This document shows, piece after piece, positions 45,868-55,335 of a stretch of DNA of 64,000 bases. Made by a program: the position numbers and the translations under genes. The stretch's first letter is position 1. Every line of letters begins with the position of its first letter. The notes below the pieces were generated by a model. That model was not told the origin of the DNA. It searched no databases and worked only from the letters and a program-made list of their open reading frames with translations. Source of the stretch: JBJTUH01 sp044346175 (GTDB taxonomy: Bacteria; Cyanobacteriota; Vampirovibrionia; Vampirovibrionales; JAJTHC01); assembly GCA_044346175.1 (NCBI GenBank), contig JBIIZQ010000002.1, positions 204,968-268,967 on the forward strand, given 5' to 3'.

Positions 45868-45896
45868 TAATGTTACATATCCTTCATGTAACATTA
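45868..45896. promoter_or_regulatory. Perfect 11-bp inverted repeat upstream of flagellins
   Basis: TAATGTTACAT and ATGTAACATTA separated by 7 nt. The symmetric AT-rich form suits a dimeric regulator site between divergent genes. Nearby ATGTA and GTAAC words recur just downstream (45896-45912). Confidence 0.45.
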
Positions 45897-46070
45897 TGTA
45901 TCAGATTGTAACGCATTGTTTTAGTGTTTTTATAAACTTTTGGCATATTCATTACGATACTCCTAATGTCAGCCAGCTCAGGAGGATGCCATAGGATGCT
46001 TCCTCACGGAAAAGGTAGCCTATGGTTGTTGTTAAACCGTTGGGCGGCGGACCTAGCCCTTTATTCTTCG

Positions 46071-46186
46071 CTTTAAGGTGTTAGGGACAGCAATACCACG
46101 TCATCGTTTAGTAGAAGCGTTTCAAGCTCACCCCTGATAACAAAGCTTTTTACTTGGACATAGCGTGCCGTCTTTGCACCTTAAAG
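46071..46186. ncRNA. Candidate structured leader or small RNA
   Basis: CTTTAAGGTG (46071-46080) and CACCTTAAAG (46177-46186) are perfect complements closing a domain of about 116 nt. The interior has weaker internal pairing (for example the CGTTT...AAGCG region around 46106-46122). It fits a closed RNA domain in the flagellin leader or a separate small RNA, but no known family matches. Confidence 0.25.
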
Positions 46187-46452
46187 TTTTTCTTCACAGC
46201 ACTCTAAGCAACGAACGCTTGTGGGGTCTTTGACTCTCATAGGGCGACGCTTTGGGATGATGATTGAAGCATGACGGGTTAGTCACTTTTTTGTTTCGTG
46301 TGTCTTAACGTTTGATATGTTTTTAGACCGCTCAAGCAAGCATCAGGATGATACTTGCACCCGAGTGGGCTGTGCAATGCGATGTTTTAGGATGAAACAC
46401 CGCAAAACCATGGTAACGATGTTTATTCACCCGGATAAGGAGATCCACCCCC

Positions 46453-47322
46453 ATGATGATGGCATTATATGTCAATTTTAACCAGAGTGCTTTAGGTGCT
46501 CAGCGTAATGTTTCCAACATTGGCGAGATGTATGCCAAAGCCCAGCAACGACTTTCCTCAGGGTTTAGAATCAATAACGCTTCTGATGATGCGGCGGGTT
46601 TACAAATTTCGGAGCGTCTGCGTTCCACCATGCGCGGCAACTTGAAAGCCCAAGACAATACCCAAGATGGTATCAATGTATTGAGTATCGCAGATGGTGC
46701 TTTGGGGCAAATTACAGAGAACCTCCAACGTATGCGAGAGCTTTCTGTACAGGCGGCCAACGATACTTTAGCCACCAACCAGCGTACGGCGATTATGGAT
46801 GAATTGTTACAGTTACAACAAGACATTACCCGTATCTCGGATAGTACGAGTTTTAACGGGGTGAGCTTGTTAAACGGTTCGCAAACCAACTTTTACATTC
46901 AGCTTGGGAGTGGTTCAACCGCTACCAATGATGTCATTAACCTTGCCTCAGCAGCAGGTACCAACCCTTTTGCTGATATTGATGCCGCAGCACTTTCCGT
47001 GGCTTCTGCCAACCTTACAGTTGGTACAAACGGTGCAGCACTTACAACGATTGGCTTGCTCGATACCGCCATTACCACCGTCAACCAACGTCGTTCATTC
47101 ATTGGGGCTTTAACTAATCGCTTACAGGGTGCCTTGAATAACTTACAAATCAACTACGAGAACGTAGGTGCTTCTGAAGCAAGAATCCGCAATGTGGATG
47201 TTTCCAGAGAAAGCACCCAATTGACACAGTTCCAGATTTTACAACAAGCCGGTTTGAGTATGCTTTCTCAAGCCAATCAAACCCCTCAAGCAGCACTTTC
47301 ACTACTCAGAAATGGTGGCTAA
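46453..47322 (+). CDS. Flagellin A (first of three)
   Basis: Flagellar filament subunit, exported by the flagellar type III system without a signal peptide. The 289 residues contain only the conserved D0/D1 arms: N-terminal SSGFRINNASDDAAGLQISERLRS with IADGALGQITENLQRMRELSVQAANDT, and C-terminal GASEARIRNVDVSRESTQ with QILQQAGLSMLSQANQ. The central variable D2/D3 region is almost absent and is replaced by an Ala/Thr/Asn-rich segment. Three ATG codons open the gene, with AAGGAG 9 nt before the first. It is followed 163 bp later by a near-identical paralogue. Confidence 0.95.
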   Translation: MMMALYVNFNQSALGAQRNVSNIGEMYAKAQQRLSSGFRINNASDDAAGLQISERLRSTMRGNLKAQDNTQDGINVLSIADGALGQITENLQRMRELSVQAANDTLATNQRTAIMDELLQLQQDITRISDSTSFNGVSLLNGSQTNFYIQLGSGSTATNDVINLASAAGTNPFADIDAAALSVASANLTVGTNGAALTTIGLLDTAITTVNQRRSFIGALTNRLQGALNNLQINYENVGASEARIRNVDVSRESTQLTQFQILQQAGLSMLSQANQTPQAALSLLRNGG

Positions 47323-47485
47323 GGTCTTGGGAAAAACGACCCATTCCCTTTGGGATGACGCTCTTTTTAATACTTAGTTTTTTCGTCGCAAAACGTGCCT
47401 TCGGATACAAGCACTATTTTGAAGCACGATGATGTACTCTCTCTCTCCCTCTCATTCTCTTTTACTTTGAAGGAAGTGTATTACC

Positions 47486-48352
47486 ATGATGATGGCTCTT
47501 TATGTAAACTTTAACCAAAGTGCTTTAGGGGCACAGCGTAATGTGAACAATATTGGCAATATGTATGCCAAAACCCAGCAAAAGCTCTCATCGGGTTTTA
47601 GAATCAATAATTCTTCCGATGATGCGGCAGGGTTACAAATTTCGGAACGTTTACGTTCTACACTACGTGGTAACTTGAAAGCTCAGGACAATACGCAAGA
47701 TGGTATTAACGTCTTAAATATTACCGACGGGGCGTTGGGGCAAATTACTGAGAACCTTCAGCGGATGCGGGAGCTTTCGGTACAAGCTGCGAACGACACA
47801 CTCGCCGCAAACCAGCGTACGGCGATTATGGATGAATTATTACAATTACAACAAGACATTACCCGTATCTCGGATAGTACGAGTTTTAACGGGGTGAGCT
47901 TGCTAAACGGTACGCAAACCAACTTTTACATTCAGCTTGGGAGTGGTTCAACCGCCACAAACGATGTCATTAACCTTGCCACAGCAGCAGGTACCAACCC
48001 TTTTGCCGATATTGATGCCGCAGCACTTTCCGTGGCTTCTGCCAACCTTACAGTCGGTACAAACGCTTCAGCACTCACGACGATTGGCTTACTCGATACC
48101 GCCATTACCACCGTCAACCAACGCCGTTCATTCATTGGGGCTTTAACCAACCGCTTACAGGGTGCCTTGAATAACTTGCAAATTAACTATGAAAACACGG
48201 GAGCCTCGGAAGCACGCATTCGTAACGTGGATGTATCGAGAGAAAGCACCCAATTGACGCAATTCCAGATTTTACAACAAGCGGGCTTGAGTATGTTGTC
48301 TCAGGCGAATCAATCCCCTCAGGCAGCCATCAGCTTATTAAGAAATGGGTAA
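47486..48352 (+). CDS. Flagellin B (second of three)
   Basis: 288-residue filament protein, about 93% identical to flagellin A by my reading (roughly 19 substitutions), with the same triple-ATG start and AAGGAAG 9 nt upstream. It has the same D0/D1-only architecture. Its DNA relation to flagellin A is mosaic: the 5' codons differ at many silent sites while the central block is almost identical, suggesting gene conversion. A long hairpin (48472-48513) follows, so A and B may form one transcription unit. Confidence 0.95.
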   Translation: MMMALYVNFNQSALGAQRNVNNIGNMYAKTQQKLSSGFRINNSSDDAAGLQISERLRSTLRGNLKAQDNTQDGINVLNITDGALGQITENLQRMRELSVQAANDTLAANQRTAIMDELLQLQQDITRISDSTSFNGVSLLNGTQTNFYIQLGSGSTATNDVINLATAAGTNPFADIDAAALSVASANLTVGTNASALTTIGLLDTAITTVNQRRSFIGALTNRLQGALNNLQINYENTGASEARIRNVDVSRESTQLTQFQILQQAGLSMLSQANQSPQAAISLLRNG

Positions 48353-48471
48353 CAATTAAGAAACGAGTCAATCTCTTAAACGATACAACGATACTAGACA
48401 GCGACACTAGCTTGTCATCGTCACAATCGTAACAATGGTTCAATGCGTTTGGATAGGGGAACACAGCGAGA

Positions 48472-48513
48472 CATAAAGCGTTCTTTGAGGCATCTCTCAA
48501 GGAACGCTTTATG
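48472..48513. terminator. Long hairpin after flagellin B
   Basis: An 18-bp stem with one G-T pair (CATAAAGCGTTCTTTGAG with CTCAAGGAACGCTTTATG) and a 6-nt loop, 120 bp past flagellin B. No T-run follows. It is probably a terminator or mRNA-stabilising structure before flagellin C. Confidence 0.6.
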
Positions 48514-48766
48514 ATGCACATGCTTTAACGCAAGTTACAATGTAACAATTTTGACTCCCCACTATGGTATTTGAAGGCATTCGGTCGATAGTGAAGGATA
48601 AGAGCGTATGAAGTGCAAAGTCAAAATATCCCCTCATCTATCACGATGCCCAGACACACGCACATACATAGACCATGGTGGTTTCTGTGCGTCTCGTTGT
48701 ACCTCATCCAAACCACAAGCTTAACAAGATTGACATTGTGCTTATTGGCATTGACAGAGGTATGCT

Positions 48767-49627
48767 ATGCCCCTTTATTTTAACTATCATCAGGCGAGCC
48801 AGAGTACCCAAAGGGTTTTGGACGGGGTGTCTCGTCAGCTTAGCAGTTCGATGGAAAAACTATCCTCAGGGTATCGCATTAACCGAGCCAGTGATGATGC
48901 GGCAGGCTTACAAATCTCAGAGCGTTTGCGTGCTGTGCTACGAGGGAATGAATCGGCACAAGAGAATGTTCAAGATGGTGCCAATGTGCTTGCCATTATG
49001 GATGGTGCCATGGGACAAATTACAGACAATCTTCAGCGTATGCGCGAGCTTGCTGTCAATGCTGCAAACGATACTTTGAGTAGTTCGGATAGAACTGCAA
49101 CCCTGAATGAAATGCTTCAGTTACAAAGCGATATTACACGGATGACAACGGCAACAACCTTTAATGGCATGACCCTACTCAATGGGTCTTTGACAGACTT
49201 TGATATTCAGGTTGGTGAGGGTGCTACAACGAGTGCAAACGTATTAAACTTAGCAACGGTGTCGGGGGTCAACCCTTTTGGCAATTTGAATGCCACCACA
49301 CTAGGCGTTGCCTCAGCCAATATCACCGTAGGCAGTAACGCCTCAGCCACGGCAACCATTGCACTTTTGGACACAGCAATCACCACGGTTTCAAGTCGAC
49401 GGTCCATTGTAGGGGCCTTAAGTAGTCGACTCTCAGGGGCTTTGAATCATTTACAAGTGGCTTATGAAAATGTTGGTGCTTCGGAAGCAAGAATCCGCAA
49501 CGTCGATGTGTCAAGAGAAAGTACACGCCTCGCACAATGGCAGGTCATGCAATCGGCCGCCATAAGTATCTTGACACAAACCAACAGTAGTCAGAGCAAC
49601 CTACTATCTTTGTTAAGCAGGTCATAA
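48767..49627 (+). CDS. Flagellin C (third of three, divergent)
   Basis: 286-residue flagellin with the same short D0/D1 plan (SSGYRINRASDDAAGLQISERLRAV, DGAMGQITDNLQRMRELAVNAANDT, GASEARIRNVDVSRESTRLAQWQVMQSAAISIL). It is clearly more distant from A and B, with Ser/Val-rich changes in the centre and C-terminus. It starts with a single ATG at 48767, with GAGG 6 nt upstream, and has its own upstream gap of about 250 bp after the hairpin, so separate expression is likely. It may serve as a proximal or minor filament subunit (inference). Confidence 0.93.
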   Translation: MPLYFNYHQASQSTQRVLDGVSRQLSSSMEKLSSGYRINRASDDAAGLQISERLRAVLRGNESAQENVQDGANVLAIMDGAMGQITDNLQRMRELAVNAANDTLSSSDRTATLNEMLQLQSDITRMTTATTFNGMTLLNGSLTDFDIQVGEGATTSANVLNLATVSGVNPFGNLNATTLGVASANITVGSNASATATIALLDTAITTVSSRRSIVGALSSRLSGALNHLQVAYENVGASEARIRNVDVSRESTRLAQWQVMQSAAISILTQTNSSQSNLLSLLSRS

Positions 49628-49802
49628 CAAGGAGCGTATTTATTGTACGTTGACACGTGTTAAAGGTATACTGAAGAACGCATATCATATGTATGTCGTG
49701 CAGGCTATAAAAGACCCTCGTACCTCTTTCTATAGCGGCATAAAATAAGTTTTTTGCGTTTTGATTTCAACTTGATGGTTTTAAAATAGGATATCTTTGA
49801 GA

Positions 49803-50267
49803 ATGGCTCAGACAGAACGTACCTTTGTTGCCGTAAAGCCTGATGGCGTGCAACGTGCCTTAGTGGGTGAGATTATCGCACGTTTTGAGAAAAAAGGGTT
49901 TAAGCTTGTCGGCTTAAAACTCATGCAAGTGTCTAAAAACTTGGCAGAAGCTCATTATGCCGAGCATAAAGAAAAGCCTTTCTTTGGAGGCTTGGTTGGG
50001 TTCATGACTTCAAGCCCCATTGTCGCCATGGTATGGGAAGGTCCCAAAGTCATTGAAACCATTCGTACCATGATGGGGAGTACAAACCCTTTGGTTGCTG
50101 CACAGGGTACCGTACGTGGCGATTACGGCTGTGATTTAGGACGTAACGTGATTCATGGCTCAGATAGCCCTGCCAGTGCCGAGCGTGAAATTGGGTTATT
50201 CTTTGAACCCACTGAATTGGTGGGAGACTGGACAAGAACCCTCCAACCTTGGTTACTTGAAGGCTAA
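49803..50267 (+). CDS. ndk: Nucleoside diphosphate kinase
   Basis: Balances NTP pools by transferring phosphate through an active-site histidine. From the ATG at 49803, the 154-residue protein shows ERTFVAVKPDGVQRALVGEIIARFEKKGFKL, YAEHKEKPFFGGLVGFMTSSP, GPKVIETIRTMMGSTNP, GTVRGDYG and the catalytic His in NVIHGSDSPASAEREI (about residue 117). Length and order are typical. A TTG at 49797 is an unlikely start. A strong hairpin follows. Confidence 0.97.
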   Translation: MAQTERTFVAVKPDGVQRALVGEIIARFEKKGFKLVGLKLMQVSKNLAEAHYAEHKEKPFFGGLVGFMTSSPIVAMVWEGPKVIETIRTMMGSTNPLVAAQGTVRGDYGCDLGRNVIHGSDSPASAEREIGLFFEPTELVGDWTRTLQPWLLEG

Positions 50268-50296
50268 GCGTCCTTCAATAATACGTTGCTAGAACG

Positions 50297-50331
50297 CCCT
50301 TGCGTGTTGACATCCATGCAACACGCAAGGG
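50297..50331. terminator. Hairpin after ndk
   Basis: Perfect 13-bp stem CCCTTGCGTGTTG (50297-50309) with CAACACGCAAGGG (50319-50331) and a 9-nt loop. It is followed by TTCG rather than a T-run. Likely ndk terminator or transcript boundary. Confidence 0.6.
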
Positions 50332-50364
50332 TTCGATGATGTTTAAATGTCTTGATTGAATTTT

Positions 50365-53300
50365 ATGACACAACCCCGTTTTGTACCACTCCACCTACAC
50401 AGCCATTACACCTTGTTGGAAGGCACTTCAAGAGTCGGTGAACTCTTGAAAATGACTCAACAAGCGGGGTGTACCGCCATGGCACTCACAGACCATGGGG
50501 TCATGTACGGTAGTGTCGAACTGGTTTCTGCGGCTGAAAAATATGGTATCAAGCCCATTATTGGCTGTGAACTGAGTATTGTAGATGGGGACTACACCGA
50601 TAAACGCATGCGTCAAAATGCGTATCGTTTGGTGCTACTTGCCCAAGATGATACGGGATACAAAAATTTAGTAAAACTTAGCAGCATTGGGAATTTAGAA
50701 GGCTTTTACTATCGCCCTCGCATTAACTGGGATTTGCTCATGCAGCATAGCGAGGGACTCATTGCCCTGACAGGTGATTTAACAGGGCCCATTGCTCATC
50801 ATGTGTTACGTGGTCAACACCAAGTGGCAGAAGAGCGTTTGCTTTGGCTTAAAACGCTTTTTCAAGATAGGCTTTATCTTGAAATTCAAGACCACGCCAT
50901 GGAGAGTGAGCAACAAGTAAACCTCATGCTGGTTCGTATGTCTCAACAGCATGACGTACCCTTGGTGATTTGCCATGATGTACGTTTCAATTATGCGGAA
51001 GACCGTGTGGTACACGACATGCTCCAGTGTCTGAAAGACGGTAAAACCCTCAGTGACACAAACCGCAGCAGTTTTTATAACGACCACTACTATTTTAAGT
51101 CTCCTGAGCAATTATATCAGGAGGGGTTTCCGTATTTGCCTCGTGAGCTTGTTTTTCAGGCAATGGAAATGAGTCATCATATTAGTGAGCGTGTGACCTT
51201 TCAATTACCCTTAGGGCAAACCCTTCTGCCTGACTATCCCATGTCTGAAGAAGACCGTGCAGCAGGGAAGACCTCTGAAGACCTCCTCCGAGAAATTGCC
51301 ACACGATGCGCTCACGAGAAGTATGGTTCTCCCTTTTCTGAGGAAGTACAAGCACGGCTCGATTACGAATTAACGGTTATCAATCAGATGGGTTTCCCGA
51401 CCTACTTCTTAATTGTCTGGGATTTCATTAACTATGCACGTACGCAAGGTATCCCTGTGGGGCCTGGTCGAGGGTCGGCTGCAGGAAGCTTGGTAGCGTA
51501 TGTCTTAGGGATAACCAACCTTGACCCCATTGAACATAGTTTACTGTTTGAACGATTTTTAAATCCCGAGCGGATTAGTATGCCCGATGTGGATATTGAC
51601 TTCTGCATTGAACGTCGGAGTGATGTGATTGACTATGTCACACGTCGTTACGGCAGAGAGCGGGTCTGTCAGATTGCCACCTTTGGGACGTTAGCCGCAC
51701 GTGCATCTCTCAAAGCAGTGGCACGAGTCAAAGAATTGCCCTTTGCGGAGAGTGACCGCTTAGCAAAAATGATTCCCAGCACCCCAGGCATTCATTTGGA
51801 AGATGCCCTCAAAGAAGGCATGCCTTTAGCTGTGGCATGTGCAGAGAGTCCAGAAGTCAAGGAACTTGTGACACTGGCACGTAAGCTAGAAGGGCTTGCT
51901 TTTAATATTGGGATTCATGCGGCGGGGGTTGTGATTTCAAAAGAACCCCTCATGGATATTTTACCGATTCAACTTGGCAAAGAGAAAGCCAATCAAGCCA
52001 GCGGCCCTCCCGTCATTACCCAATGTCCGATGGGAGATGTGGAAAAAATTGGTCTCCTGAAAATGGACTTCTTGGGGTTACGCAACTTAACCATCATTCA
52101 CCAAGCACTCAATCATATCGAGCGGATGACAGGTCATCGCCCTGACCTTGACCGCATTCCGCTCGATGACAAGAAAGTGTATGACCTACTTACCCGTGCC
52201 GATACCGATGGGGTCTTTCAGCTTGAATCAGGCGGGATGAAGGCCTTGGTGAGTGATTTACGCCCCAGCGTGTTTGAGGATATTAACGCCCTTGTGGCAT
52301 TGTACCGCCCTGGACCTTTGAACTCAGGGATGGCTAAAAAGTTTGTGGACCGTAAACACGGTAGAGAAGCCGTGGTGTATCCTCATGAAAAACTTGAGCC
52401 GATTCTTTCTTCTACCTACGGTACCATTGTGTATCAAGAGCAAATCATGCAGATTGCCCAATCCTTAGCGGGGTATTCCCTAGGGGGTGCCGATTTACTA
52501 CGGCGTGCCATGGGTAAAAAGAAGCCCGAAATTATGGAAAAAGAACGGGGAAAGTTTGTCGCAGGTGGGGTCGCACAAGGGGTCGATGAAGCCCTACTCA
52601 ATGAGTTATTTGACACCATGAGTGAGTTTGCAGCGTACTGCTTTAACCGTTCGCACTCGGCTGCCTACGGCTTTGTAGCGTATCAAACGGCTTATCTTAA
52701 GGCGCATTACCCTGTCGCTTATCTTTCTGCCTTACTTTCAAGTGTATCGAGCGATATTGAAAAAATCCAGTTTTACCTTTTAACGGCTCGTCGCATGGGC
52801 ATTAAAGTGCTTTCTCCTGACGTATGTCAAAGTGCCGTAGACTTCCAACCTGAAGGAGAGGACAGCATTCGTTTTGGACTTGCCTCCATTAAAGGGGTGG
52901 GCGAAGGCGTGATTCTTGCCCTGATTGAAGAACGGGAACGAGGAGGAGCATTTACGAGTTTAAGTGATTTCTTTAAGCGGATTCCTTCCAAAATATTGAA
53001 CCGTAAAACCCTTGAAGGGCTTATTTTAGGGGGAGCGTTTGATAGTCTGCATGCCAATCGTAAACAGCTTTTTGAGAGTATTGAGCAGTTGGTAAAGTTT
53101 AGTGAGAAATGCCATAAAGAAGCTGAAAGTGGTCAAGTGAGTCTTTTCGCTATGGCAACCACCACAGCAGACCCTCAAGAAGATACTTTTACAGGGTTGC
53201 AGTTACAAGGACGGTTTGAGGAAGAGTTCCCTCAAGAGGTGCTTCAGGGACATGAAAAGGCACTGATGGGGTTTTATGTCTCTTCACACCCTTTAGATGA

Positions 53301-54102
53301 TGTACGGCACCAATTACCTTTCTATCTCACGCATTGGGTTTCACAGTTAAAAGAAGCTGAGGAAGGGGAAGAGGTTGTCGTCGCAGGCTTATTACAAAGT
53401 TTTACGGTACGCATGACAAAAAGTAACCGCAAAATGATTCTTGCCACCTTAGAAGACCTTACAGGCAGTGTGGAATGTGTGGTCTTTGGAGACCAACAAG
53501 TGGACACCTTAGCCGCCAAACTCCAAGAAGGGCAATGCGTGGTTTTAAAAGCAAGGGTTCAGTTTCGAGGTGGCACACCGCCTGTGGCTACCACCAGTGT
53601 CAGTGCGGAAGATACGGTCACAGAGGGTGAAGAAGAAGCCAGTACAACCATCCACCCCGAAGCAACCGCCACCCCCGCTCAGGATGCCCCCACGGTAAAC
53701 CTCGTCCTCTTGGAAGGCAAACCTCTCCGTGATGCCTCCCCAATGTTGGTCAAATTTGAGCGTTTACCACAAGCAGAAGATATTGCACTACTCCAAAAAG
53801 TTTTTAGAGCCAATAAGCCAACCTTACCTGACGAGGGAGAGGGTAGCAAAAAACCTCGCCGTCCTTGGGGCGTACCTGAAAGCAAACGCCAAGTACGAGG
53901 ACTACACCCTTTACTTTTTCTGATGCCCTTTGCCTCTGATACTCTACCTCAAGACGAAACACCCACACGTGCTTCTAGCCGTGTACTGCAAGCCGATACC
54001 CGCTTTTGGCTTTATGACATACCCACAGCACCTCAAGATATTGAAATGATACGGCAAGCCTGTGCCATGGCAGGTGCCACGTGGGTTTTTCCTTTAGGGT
54101 AA
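50365..54102 (+). CDS. dnaE: DNA polymerase III alpha subunit
   Basis: Replicative polymerase, 1,245 residues from the ATG at 50365. The N-terminal PHP domain (VPLHLHSHYTLLEGTSRV) is followed by the C-family polymerase core, with VGPGRGSAAGSLVAYVLGIT and the catalytic acidic motif MPDVDIDFCIERR (about residues 404-416). Next are EQIMQIAQSLAGYSLGGADLLRRAMGKK and FNRSHSAAYGFVAYQTAYLK, then an HhH region (IRFGLASIKGVGEGVI) and an OB fold (VVVAGLLQSFTVRMTKSNRKM). The C-terminal part is interrupted by an acidic, Thr/Glu/Ala/Pro-rich insert (about residues 1075-1120). The clamp-binding end is divergent. No ribosome site is evident. Confidence 0.97.
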   Translation: MTQPRFVPLHLHSHYTLLEGTSRVGELLKMTQQAGCTAMALTDHGVMYGSVELVSAAEKYGIKPIIGCELSIVDGDYTDKRMRQNAYRLVLLAQDDTGYKNLVKLSSIGNLEGFYYRPRINWDLLMQHSEGLIALTGDLTGPIAHHVLRGQHQVAEERLLWLKTLFQDRLYLEIQDHAMESEQQVNLMLVRMSQQHDVPLVICHDVRFNYAEDRVVHDMLQCLKDGKTLSDTNRSSFYNDHYYFKSPEQLYQEGFPYLPRELVFQAMEMSHHISERVTFQLPLGQTLLPDYPMSEEDRAAGKTSEDLLREIATRCAHEKYGSPFSEEVQARLDYELTVINQMGFPTYFLIVWDFINYARTQGIPVGPGRGSAAGSLVAYVLGITNLDPIEHSLLFERFLNPERISMPDVDIDFCIERRSDVIDYVTRRYGRERVCQIATFGTLAARASLKAVARVKELPFAESDRLAKMIPSTPGIHLEDALKEGMPLAVACAESPEVKELVTLARKLEGLAFNIGIHAAGVVISKEPLMDILPIQLGKEKANQASGPPVITQCPMGDVEKIGLLKMDFLGLRNLTIIHQALNHIERMTGHRPDLDRIPLDDKKVYDLLTRADTDGVFQLESGGMKALVSDLRPSVFEDINALVALYRPGPLNSGMAKKFVDRKHGREAVVYPHEKLEPILSSTYGTIVYQEQIMQIAQSLAGYSLGGADLLRRAMGKKKPEIMEKERGKFVAGGVAQGVDEALLNELFDTMSEFAAYCFNRSHSAAYGFVAYQTAYLKAHYPVAYLSALLSSVSSDIEKIQFYLLTARRMGIKVLSPDVCQSAVDFQPEGEDSIRFGLASIKGVGEGVILALIEERERGGAFTSLSDFFKRIPSKILNRKTLEGLILGGAFDSLHANRKQLFESIEQLVKFSEKCHKEAESGQVSLFAMATTTADPQEDTFTGLQLQGRFEEEFPQEVLQGHEKALMGFYVSSHPLDDVRHQLPFYLTHWVSQLKEAEEGEEVVVAGLLQSFTVRMTKSNRKMILATLEDLTGSVECVVFGDQQVDTLAAKLQEGQCVVLKARVQFRGGTPPVATTSVSAEDTVTEGEEEASTTIHPEATATPAQDAPTVNLVLLEGKPLRDASPMLVKFERLPQAEDIALLQKVFRANKPTLPDEGEGSKKPRRPWGVPESKRQVRGLHPLLFLMPFASDTLPQDETPTRASSRVLQADTRFWLYDIPTAPQDIEMIRQACAMAGATWVFPLG

Positions 54103-54349
54103 ATCGGCATGACTTGCATAGCCCGTGTGTTTCTAAGACAATTAGAGCATGCTGTGGTGTGTGCATAGTGCTTTTGTGTCATTTGTTTTCAAAATACTCT
54201 ACAGTAGGCACGCTTTAGAAACCGTTGTGTTTTTCATACCCGTTTCCTAAACCAAGACACCCGCACCATTTTAACCCTTGTCACCCGTGAAAGTAACCGG
54301 GATTTCCTTTTTACTGTAGAGCTGTATTTCCTTTAGAAAAGATACTTTT

Positions 54350-55123
54350 ATGACGAATACCGTACCCACACAAGCCATTACCCTTGAAGAACTCATGTCA
54401 GCCAGTGTCCACTACGGACACCAAACCCGTCGTTGGAATCCTAAAATGAAGCCTTTCATTTGGGGCGAACGCAACGGCATTTACATTCTTGACTTAACCA
54501 AAACGGTGCCTCTTTTTAACCACGCCTATGAGTTCTTAAAGCAAGCTGCTGCCCAAGGGAAGCGTATTGTGTTTGTGTGTACGAAACGTCAAGGGGCTGA
54601 CATCATTGAAGAAGAAGCCAAGCGTGCAGGGGTGTACTACATCACAAAACGCTGGATTGGCGGGATGCTCACCAACTACGAAACCATTCGTACCCGTATT
54701 AACCGTCTTCGTGAGCTTGAAGAAATGAGCCAAAATGGTCATTTCGCACGTCTTCCTAAAAAAGAAGTCTCCGTATTGAACCGTGAACTTGCCAAGCTTC
54801 AGCGTATGTTTGGTGGCGTAAAAGAAATCCGTGGTATTCCCGACGTGATTTTTGTAGTTGATATGCCCAAAGAGCATAATGCCATCCTTGAAGCCAATAA
54901 AGCGGGTGTGCCTGTGGTCGCTATTTGCGATACCAACTGTGACCCCACCTTGGTAGATTACATCATCCCTGGGAACGACGACGCTTTAAAAGCGGTGCGT
55001 TTAATCACCTCTCGTTTGGCTGATGCCATCATTGCAGGACGTGAATCCCGTAAAGATACTGCCACGGTACGCTTTGAAGACAAGGCTGACAAAGCTGACG
55101 AAGCCGCCAAAGTAGAAGGCTAG
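54350..55123 (+). CDS. rpsB: 30S ribosomal protein S2
   Basis: Structural small-subunit protein that binds near S1. The conserved segments are ASVHYGHQTRRWNPKMKPFIWGERNGIYILDL, RWIGGMLTNYETIRTRINRL, FGGVKEIRGIPDVIFVVD and NKAGVPVVAICDTNCDPTLVDYIIPGNDDA. At 257 residues it is of normal length, with an Asp/Lys/Ala-rich tail. It is followed by tsf 212 bp later in the conserved rpsB-tsf order. The stop codon lies inside the first unit of an 11-bp tandem array. Confidence 0.97.
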   Translation: MTNTVPTQAITLEELMSASVHYGHQTRRWNPKMKPFIWGERNGIYILDLTKTVPLFNHAYEFLKQAAAQGKRIVFVCTKRQGADIIEEEAKRAGVYYITKRWIGGMLTNYETIRTRINRLRELEEMSQNGHFARLPKKEVSVLNRELAKLQRMFGGVKEIRGIPDVIFVVDMPKEHNAILEANKAGVPVVAICDTNCDPTLVDYIIPGNDDALKAVRLITSRLADAIIAGRESRKDTATVRFEDKADKADEAAKVEG

Positions 55124-55143
55124 TAGAAGGCTAGTAGAAGGCT
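55111..55143 (+). repeat. Three 11-bp tandem units spanning the rpsB stop
   Basis: AGTAGAAGGCT is repeated three times without gap (55111-55143). The first copy encodes the last Val-Glu-Gly and leads into the TAG stop (55121-55123). The other two copies repeat the same end beyond it. The unit length is not a multiple of three, so the duplication is harmless only because it lies at the stop. Confidence 0.9.
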
Positions 55144-55335
55144 AATCGTGCGTTAGGATTAAACTCGCACTGGTTGCTTACCACAGGCTGAGGGAAGTTC
55201 TTTCACGGTTTAGTACGTATAGGCGTATAAACTTTGAGAGCTTCCCTTGTCTTTGTTGAAACGTTTGTATGATGTTGCTTTTTATTTCTTTTCCTCTTTA
55301 CTTAGTGATAAGTTTTTCTTTAGGAGCTTTATATC

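Larger units (their letters stand above)
45646..46452. other. Long flagellin upstream region
   Basis: About 800 bp without a convincing gene before the first flagellin. It contains an 11-bp inverted repeat (45868-45896), a long-range 10-bp inverted repeat (46071/46177), and a ribosome site AAGGAG (46438-46443). I see no clear sigma-28 or sigma-54 promoter. TAAAGTTT at 46182 resembles a sigma-28 -35 box but lacks a well-spaced -10. Confidence 0.5.

Noticed and set aside
46182..46205. Sigma-28 promoter for flagellin A
   Set aside because: TAAAGTTT matches a -35 box, but the only similar -10 is at the wrong spacing and weak, so it was not called as a promoter.
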